The notes under the pieces: generated by a model
The model's input: only the letters and a program-made list of their open reading frames with translations
What the model was told of the DNA's origin: nothing
The model's database searches: none
NCBI GenBank assembly: GCA_050013795.1
Contig: JBEKEO010000103.1
Location: 1-10,007, forward strand
Length of the DNA stretch: 10,007 nt
Origin: CAWHOW01 sp050013795
GTDB taxonomy: Bacteria; Bacteroidota; Bacteroidia; Bacteroidales; CG2-30-32-10
Reading direction: 5' to 3'
Part shown: positions 6,051 through 10,007 of the stretch, piece by piece
How the letters are laid out: each line of letters opens with the position of its first letter
Numbering within the stretch: the stretch's first letter is position 1
Position numbers and translations under genes: made by a program

Positions 6051-6638
6051 CTATTCTCTTTGAAGCTTAATTATATATGTACCACTAGTTACCTCTAATG
6101 AATCTAAAATTGGATTATTAACAGGAATGATGGGTCCGCAAACTTGCAAATATTCTCTTGTATAAAACTTGCCTGTAAAATGTCCGGCAATTAAATCATC
6201 GGATGTAATAAAGTCAATTGTGATATTTGCATTGACACCTGAATAAAGGTAATAATCCCTGAATAAGGAATCATTTACTTCGTTTCGAAACCTGACTATA
6301 GCATTCGGCAATGTTTTAGGAAATGGAAAACTATGATTGAAACAATTATATGCGCTGTCGATGTTGAAATCCGGTATTGCCAATTCAAAAGCATTTTTCT
6401 CGCAATCAGTCATCTGGCCTTTATAAAAAATGGCATCCGTTAAATGTGAATTTACTTTATATATTGCATAATCTTTGTTATAACAATTTAATACATTTCC
6501 GTTAATTGAAGCTTGCATTACTTCCTGTGTAGAATTTTTATCTGAATTGTTATTGTTCTTTTTACACGAAATAATGAATAATGCAAATACCATTATAATT
6601 AACAAAAAATAATATGTTTTAAAATATTGCAAACTCAT
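6051..6638 (-). CDS. Small hypothetical lipoprotein
   Basis: The protein has 195 residues. A hydrophobic N-terminus (YYFLLIIMVFALFIISC) ends in the lipobox IISC with Cys25 as the lipidated residue, followed by a charged, Asn-rich linker (KKNNNNSDKNSTQ) usual for Bacteroidota surface lipoproteins. The mature part starts SINGNVLNC and has three further cysteines in NCYNKD, DCEKN and YNCFNHS, plus one in VCGPI, so disulfides are possible. It ends in short beta-type segments (SGTYIIKLQRE). I cannot assign it to a family. It stands alone as a cassette, 38 nt before the attC-like site at 5945-6012 and 20 nt after the one at 6659-6714. Confidence 0.7.
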   Translation of the reverse strand: MSLQYFKTYYFLLIIMVFALFIISCKKNNNNSDKNSTQEVMQASINGNVLNCYNKDYAIYKVNSHLTDAIFYKGQMTDCEKNAFELAIPDFNIDSAYNCFNHSFPFPKTLPNAIVRFRNEVNDSLFRDYYLYSGVNANITIDFITSDDLIAGHFTGKFYTREYLQVCGPIIPVNNPILDSLEVTSGTYIIKLQRE

Positions 6639-6658
6639 TTTATAAATTTAAATAAATT

Positions 6659-6714
6659 TCTAATACTCCTTCATTCCTTGCCAGTGACGCATGTTGAAGC
6701 AATGTAAGTTGGCG
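6659..6714 (-). repeat. attC-like site with a degenerate end
   Basis: Read on the minus strand, it begins CGCCAAC (6714-6708), 5 nt after the stop codon of the 521-aa gene. It has the CATTGCTTCA arm and the GTCACTGG centre that match other copies. The far end reads TATTAGA where GTTRRRY is expected, so this copy has lost the GTT triplet and its inner arm (AAGGAATGAAG) is also diverged. It may be a non-recombining site. Confidence 0.5.
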
Positions 6715-6719
6715 GTAGT

Positions 6720-8285
6720 TTACTTAATTTTTATTACAAGTATTTCATCCCTTTTAATTTTCCGGCTTGTAATCCATTTAGAAAGTCCTTCTTCAGTGTT
6801 CTTTAAAAAGAATTCTCCGAATTCATCAGGACAATAACCGGAATAGCCATTTATAGTTTTTATTCCAACTGATTGCGCCACTATCATCATGTCAAGATTT
6901 GTAATATAAGCTGCCTGAGTTGAATCAATAAGAGCAACAGCTTCAATTTTTTTCAAATCATGTTTTGCAAGTTTAGTCAATAAAATTTCTTTTCGTTTAA
7001 TTAATTCTGTTTTTTCTTCTCTCGGAATGTATTCCGGTGAAAATAAATTATCGGCAAATACAAGCAGAATGAAAAGAAGAATGTATTTATTTTTAATTCT
7101 TGCAAGGACATATCCAACAAGTATAAGCAAAATAAAAATTTCTACATGCATAAAGCGTGTTAATTCTCTCATACTGTTTATTCCTGGAAGTTTAAATATG
7201 AAAGCGTATAATGTAAGTCCACTTTCAGTCCGAATGTGAAGCAAAGTAATAATAACTGAGGTGATAATAATAGATTTCAAAAGCAAAGGTGTCTTAACTT
7301 TTTTATACCAATTATATAAAAGATAAAAAGGTGAAACAATCATTGCCGTAAATGGAATTATCCCAATAAATAAATAATGAAGCCACCATTCGGACACATT
7401 GGGTTTAGCTATGTTAAAAAGGAATCTCCATGAAATTGAGGCTTCATGTGGAAACAAATAAGATTTCCATAAAGGTAAATTTATTATGACTTCCCTATAT
7501 AAACGAAGCCCTACTATTTTTGACATTTTAATGTAAGGGATAAAGAGCCATAACATAGCCAAAAATGATAATAAAAAAACCAATACAGTATAAGTTACTT
7601 TTTCTTTTTTAAAATAATAAAGTAACTCATTCCATTTTTTTGAACATAAATAATAGATCAAAATAAACAATACTGAAAAATACAAGAGATTAAACCCAGT
7701 ATACATAACACAATAAAACTGAAATACTAAACCAAAACAGTATATTAAAAGGTACTTTATTGAAGGGGTATTCACCATTCTATAAGCTGCATAAAAAACA
7801 ATAGGGATAACAAAACGAATGATCATCTGTGTATGATTAAGCTGACCTATGTTAAAAATTGAAAATGCAAAGATCCATGCCAGAATAAGAGCAACATCTA
7901 ACCGGTTAAACCATTTTTTGAATATAAAATAACTGATCCAATAATTAAGTGCACAAATACAAATCCACCATAACTGATAGGAGCTTTCAGTAGAAAATCC
8001 ACAAACTCTCCAAATAGAATAAAATGGTAATGTACCTAACATGCTGTCGGATAAAGCAATCGTATTTCTAAAAGGGTACATAAATCCTCCATCCCAAAAA
8101 TCATGAACTTCCCCAGTTATCCAGCGATAGCCATGTTCCAATAAAAAGTTAATGAATCTGGAATCTCCCATATCTCCTGGGATATAATTAAAATTATAAC
8201 CCAAAATACGAATACAGAAATACCAAATGCCAACCATGAAAGCAATCAAAGGGCCAGTCTTATATAGTATTTGATATTGTTTCAT
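6720..8285 (-). CDS. Large polytopic membrane protein, GT-C glycosyltransferase-like
   Basis: The protein has 521 residues with roughly ten to twelve membrane segments spread over residues 10-415, followed by a soluble tail of about 100 residues. The first extracytoplasmic loop contains GDMGDSRF (37-44) and WDGGFMYPFRNTIALSD (64-80). An acidic motif in this loop is the hallmark position of GT-C glycosyltransferases, which use polyprenyl-phosphate sugars at the outer face of the inner membrane. The tail includes INGYSGYCPDEFGEFF, recalling the C-terminal region of bacterial membrane proteins annotated as mannosyltransferase- or YfhO-like. Substrate and true activity are not readable. It is the largest gene in the array and the first complete cassette, starting 30 nt after the half-site at 8315-8346. 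Confidence 0.6.
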   Translation of the reverse strand: MKQYQILYKTGPLIAFMVGIWYFCIRILGYNFNYIPGDMGDSRFINFLLEHGYRWITGEVHDFWDGGFMYPFRNTIALSDSMLGTLPFYSIWRVCGFSTESSYQLWWICICALNYWISYFIFKKWFNRLDVALILAWIFAFSIFNIGQLNHTQMIIRFVIPIVFYAAYRMVNTPSIKYLLIYCFGLVFQFYCVMYTGFNLLYFSVLFILIYYLCSKKWNELLYYFKKEKVTYTVLVFLLSFLAMLWLFIPYIKMSKIVGLRLYREVIINLPLWKSYLFPHEASISWRFLFNIAKPNVSEWWLHYLFIGIIPFTAMIVSPFYLLYNWYKKVKTPLLLKSIIITSVIITLLHIRTESGLTLYAFIFKLPGINSMRELTRFMHVEIFILLILVGYVLARIKNKYILLFILLVFADNLFSPEYIPREEKTELIKRKEILLTKLAKHDLKKIEAVALIDSTQAAYITNLDMMIVAQSVGIKTINGYSGYCPDEFGEFFLKNTEEGLSKWITSRKIKRDEILVIKIK

Positions 8286-8314
8286 TATAGTTTTTGTTCT
8301 TTTGCTTCAAATTA

Positions 8315-8346
8315 CCGCCAACGTTTAAGCATTGCTTGCAGTGGCA
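8315..8346 (-). repeat. Half attC-like site at the proximal edge of the array
   Basis: Read on the minus strand, the segment TGCCACTGCAAGCAATGC followed by TTAAACGTTGGCGG matches the 3' half (centre, inner arm, GTTGGCG box at 8322-8316) of the other copies, especially 3581-3637. The expected 5' half with the RYYYAAC box and GCATTGCTT arm is absent: bases 8347-8400 show no match. It is either a truncated attC or an attI-like single-core site. No integrase gene occurs up to 10007. Confidence 0.55.
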
Positions 8347-8473
8347 TAATGTCCACTCTTATTTCTCCCAAAAATACACAATATCCTATTTCGGCTTCAT
8401 TATTTTAAAAACAGGCCGCAATAACAGCTAAAATAATATCCTTTCTCTGCAAATTGACTACATAAAAAAGACA

Positions 8474-8773
8474 TTACCACTCATGCTTTCTTGCTTTTGC
8501 TACTTCATACCCCTCAGCCAAAATCCAAAGTTCTGCTGTTACTATCGTTATTTCCGAAGTTATTATCGTTATTTCCGCTATTACGATAGTTATTTCCGCT
8601 ATCACGATCGTTATTTCCGCTGTTACGATCATTATTTCCGCTGTTACGATCGTTATTTCCGAAGTTACGATAGTTATTTCCGCTATTACTATCGTTATTT
8701 CCGAAGTTACGATAGTTATTTCCGCTATTACTATCGTTATTTCCGCTGTTACTATCGTTATTTTGGCTGTCAC
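8474..8773 (-). CDS. Doubtful repetitive ORF over the 21-bp tandem repeat
   Basis: A 99-codon frame beginning with GTG encodes about eleven heptads of the type T/I-A/S-E-I-T-I-V, then a non-repetitive tail, WILAEGYEVAKARKHEW. The alternating I-T-I-V pattern would favour beta-strands. Against it being a gene: no ATG, no recognisable ribosome-binding site, and three other frames over the same repeat are also open, which is automatic for a 21-bp unit without stops. Slightly for it: three of the five variable positions in the unit are synonymous third positions in this frame. I would treat it as probably non-coding. Confidence 0.2.
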   Translation of the reverse strand: MTAKITIVTAEITIVIAEITIVTSEITIVIAEITIVTSEITIVTAEIMIVTAEITIVIAEITIVIAEITIITSEITIVTAELWILAEGYEVAKARKHEW

Positions 8774-8806
8774 TTTAGTTATTTCCGCAATTACTATAGT
8801 TATTTA
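8526..8806. repeat. 21-bp tandem repeat (minisatellite), about 12 copies
   Basis: On the plus strand, units starting GTTATTTCCG recur exactly every 21 bases at 8547, 8568, 8589, 8610, 8631 (ATTATTTCCG), 8652, 8673, 8694, 8715, 8736, 8757 and 8778. A partial unit precedes at 8526 and a decayed one follows at 8799. Variation is confined to five positions: CT or AA after CCG, G or A before TT, G or T before AT, and the final C or A. The inner copies are the most alike, and the outer ones (8757 and 8778) are diverged, the usual profile of a slippage-expanded array. It fills the gap between the half attC-like site and the ferredoxin terminator. Confidence 0.95.
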
Positions 8807-8854
8807 GTTGCTTCGAATACTAAAAGGGGATAATTTTTAAATGTACACAGCAAT

Positions 8855-8884
8855 AAAAAAGCCCCCGGATTATTTGGAGGCTTT
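8855..8884 (-). terminator. Rho-independent terminator of the ferredoxin gene
   Basis: On the minus strand GCCTCC (8881-8876) and GGGGGC (8866-8861) form a stem around AAATAATCC, followed directly by TTTTTT (8860-8855). It lies 33 nt after the ferredoxin stop codon. The A-run on the other side gives the reverse orientation only a weak T tract, so it mainly serves the leftward transcript. Confidence 0.8.
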
Positions 8885-8916
8885 ATTTGCTGCTGATTTT
8901 ACTTCATTTTGCACGA

Positions 8917-9141
8917 TCATTCATGCGTTATCTGCCTGACGGCTTTGAATTCGCATACCTTTACGCATTTCAAACACCCAATACATTTATCGGGTTTACT
9001 GATCCTGGAATGTTTATGAAAAAGTACATTGATCCTTCCCATTACCTGATTAGGACATTCGGATATGCACTTCCAGCAGGCTTCGCAATTCTTCTTGTAA
9101 AGTTGTATGTATAGGGTGGCTGTTTGGTTTTTTCTGCTCAT
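8917..9141 (-). CDS. Small 2x[4Fe-4S] ferredoxin-type protein
   Basis: The protein has 74 residues with two complete cluster-binding motifs: C19-x2-C22-x2-C25-x3-C29-P (CEACWKCISECP) and C53-x2-C56-x2-C59-x3-C63 (CIGCLKCVKVC), the classical bacterial two-[4Fe-4S] fold. It should carry electrons in the cytoplasm; the partner oxidoreductase is not in the window. The first motif is followed by CP as usual, while the second has CEFKA in place of CP. The spacer between motifs (30-52) is somewhat longer than in clostridial ferredoxins. The ATG at 9141 is preceded by GGGAGAAAG, a good ribosome-binding site by local standards. It has its own -7 box and terminator, so it is a single-gene transcript between rlmF and the repeat region. 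Confidence 0.9.
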   Translation of the reverse strand: MSRKNQTATLYIQLYKKNCEACWKCISECPNQVMGRINVLFHKHSRISKPDKCIGCLKCVKVCEFKAVRQITHE

Positions 9142-9172
9142 GCTTTCTCCCTTGTTTTATTGATTTGCAGAA

Positions 9173-9180
9173 CAAATATA
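9173..9180 (-). promoter_or_regulatory. Candidate -7 box of the ferredoxin promoter
   Basis: The minus strand reads TATATTTG, a perfect TAnnTTTG match to the Bacteroidota -7 element, 31 nt upstream of the ferredoxin ATG and just downstream of the rlmF terminator. No convincing -33 TTTG/TTG is seen at standard spacing. Confidence 0.45.
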
Positions 9181-9192
9181 TTACGATCATTT

Positions 9193-9222
9193 AAAATATA
9201 AAAAGCGAAATCTTTATTTCAC
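9193..9222 (-). terminator. Rho-independent terminator of rlmF
   Basis: On the minus strand GTGAAAT (9222-9216) pairs with ATTTCGC (9211-9205, one G-T wobble) across the loop AAAG, followed by TTTTTATATTTT (9204-9193). It lies about 80 nt after the rlmF stop codon and separates it from the ferredoxin promoter. Confidence 0.7.
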
Positions 9223-9299
9223 CTTTGCTTACCGTCAAAGGGCAGAAAATGGAGGTCAAGAAGTTTACGAATGTTTTAGAAAACTTTAAACTGGAAACT

Positions 9300-10007
9300 C
9301 TAAACTATTTCTTTCCACCTGGTCTCTATCCAGTTTTTCTTTTGTTCAGCAGTAAAAAATGTCCAGGCAACAATGCGGCCCGATTTATTCCCCTGCCCTA
9401 TTGGTATTATCTTTATTTCAACAGCTTCGGCTTTTTTCAATGCTTCGTTAACGCTTCTTAAGTGCGATTGTTTTGAAATGGATGCGGAGAACCACAGACA
9501 GGAATCAGCAAAGAACTTGCTCTGGCGTATCATGTCGCGGACAAACCGTTGCTCACCGCCTTTGCACCACAGCTCAGTATTTTTGCCTCCAAAGTTCATA
9601 ATGGGTTCTGTGATTTTCTCATCACTTATATTATTTAATTTCTTTAGCGTACTCGCTTTTGCCTCAGCAAAGGAAGCATGAAAAGGAGGATTACACACAG
9701 ACAGATCGAAGACCTCATCTTTCTGAATCACACCGAAAAAAATATCAGCGGTCTTTGGCTGCAACCTGAGTTCTATCTTTCCTTTTAATACAGGGTTTGC
9801 TTCAATAATTTTATTTGCCGATTCAATAGCTACTGCATCAATGTCAGTGCCAACAAACTTCCAGTCATATTCTTTTATTCCGATGATAGGATAAACGCAA
9901 CTTGCGCCAACGCCAATATCCAGGCATTTTATCTTTTCACCTGCAGGCATTTTACCATAATTAGTGCTACACAGCAAGTCGGCTAAATAATGAATATAAT
10001 CTGCTCT
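9300..10007 (-). CDS. rlmF: 23S rRNA (adenine(1618)-N6)-methyltransferase RlmF, 5' end cut by window edge
   Basis: The frame is open to the window edge, giving the last 236 residues; E. coli RlmF has about 308, so some 70-80 N-terminal residues are missing. The visible start RADYIHYLADLL is a conserved family segment. The SAM-binding motif I is LDIGVGASCVYP (29-40), and strand 2 ends in FVGTDIDAVAI. The catalytic N6-adenine motif is NPPFHAS (106-112). Downstream MNFGGKNTELWCKGGEQRFV and LWFSASISKQSHL are also typical of RlmF. The enzyme methylates N6 of A1618 in the large-subunit rRNA and is cytoplasmic. The gene ends at a TAA followed by a terminator. It is a housekeeping gene and anchors the right flank as ordinary chromosome. 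Confidence 0.93.
   Translation of the reverse strand, partial: RADYIHYLADLLCSTNYGKMPAGEKIKCLDIGVGASCVYPIIGIKEYDWKFVGTDIDAVAIESANKIIEANPVLKGKIELRLQPKTADIFFGVIQKDEVFDLSVCNPPFHASFAEAKASTLKKLNNISDEKITEPIMNFGGKNTELWCKGGEQRFVRDMIRQSKFFADSCLWFSASISKQSHLRSVNEALKKAEAVEIKIIPIGQGNKSGRIVAWTFFTAEQKKNWIETRWKEIV

Larger units (their letters stand above)
779..8346 (-). mobile_element. CALIN-like integron cassette array of seven cassettes
   Basis: Seven consecutive units, all transcribed leftward, each consist of one gene (or one four-gene operon) plus a related imperfect inverted repeat immediately 3' of the stop codon. Across the copies the repeats keep an AAC-ended box at the gene-proximal side, a GTT-started box at the far side in all but two, paired inner arms and a CACTGC-like centre, while sequence elsewhere varies freely. 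This matches integron gene cassettes and attC sites. Cargo genes are unrelated to each other, mostly lack visible promoters, and are visibly more AT-rich than the flanking cyclophilin gene. No intI is in the window, hence the CALIN label. The alternative is a Bacteroidota intergenic repeat family unrelated to integrons. Confidence 0.6.

Noticed and set aside
8526..8806. Possible CRISPR array
   Set aside because: Units are contiguous with no unique spacers and 21 bp is too short a period, so this is a simple tandem repeat.
8483..8833. Plus-strand frame with YFRxYx repeats
   Set aside because: It is a by-product of the 21-bp tandem repeat; the product is implausibly rich in Tyr/Arg/Cys and no ribosome-binding site is seen.
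9225..9681. Plus-strand frames opposite rlmF
   Set aside because: They are antisense to a conserved enzyme gene and show no family features.

Overview
The window looks like a chromosomal fragment of a Bacteroidota bacterium. The protein-coding genes are AT-rich, Shine-Dalgarno sequences are weak or absent, several secreted proteins carry Bacteroidota-type lipoprotein or 'FSQ' signal peptides, and two promoter candidates match the TAnnTTTG -7 box of that phylum. Every gene I accept is on the minus strand, so reading order runs from 10007 down to 1.

Right flank (about 8850-10007): the 5'-truncated 23S rRNA m6A1618 methyltransferase gene rlmF ends in a stem-loop/T-tract terminator. It is followed by a 74-residue 2x[4Fe-4S] ferredoxin gene with its own -7 box and terminator. 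Between 8526 and 8806 lies a 21-bp tandem repeat of about 12 copies with no clear gene assignment.

Centre (779-8346): this is the notable part. Seven compact units follow one another, all in the same direction, and each ends in a related 50-70 bp imperfect inverted repeat. Read on the minus strand, each repeat begins with an RYYYAAC-like box (typically CGCCAAC or GCTAAC) 5-40 nt after a stop codon. It continues through paired inner arms of the GCATTGCTT/AAGCAATGC type around a CACTGC-like centre, and in most copies ends in a GTTRRRY-like box (GTTAGGC, GTTGGCG, GTTAAAT, GTTATGC) shortly before the next start codon. That is the architecture of integron attC sites and gene cassettes. No integrase gene is visible, so the best description is a CALIN-like array (cluster of attC sites lacking an integron integrase). 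A half-site at 8315-8346 marks its right edge and a degenerate site at 779-829 its left edge. Cargo in reading order: a 521-aa polytopic GT-C-like membrane protein; a small lipoprotein; a putative outer-membrane beta-barrel; a TIKI/TraB-like lipoprotein; a PEMT/ICMT-type membrane methyltransferase; a four-gene cassette (WYL regulator, zinc-ribbon protein, HEAT-repeat protein, four-helix membrane protein) with a possible internal promoter/operator; and a class I SAM methyltransferase. Much of this cargo is envelope-directed.

Left flank (1-777): a cyclophilin-type peptidyl-prolyl isomerase and the start of an S4-domain RNA-binding protein. Both look like core genes and appear more GC-rich by eye than the array, which fits the array having been acquired separately.

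The protein family calls are based on visible motifs. The cassette-array interpretation is an inference from repeat structure and placement, and needs a covariance-model search to be decisive.
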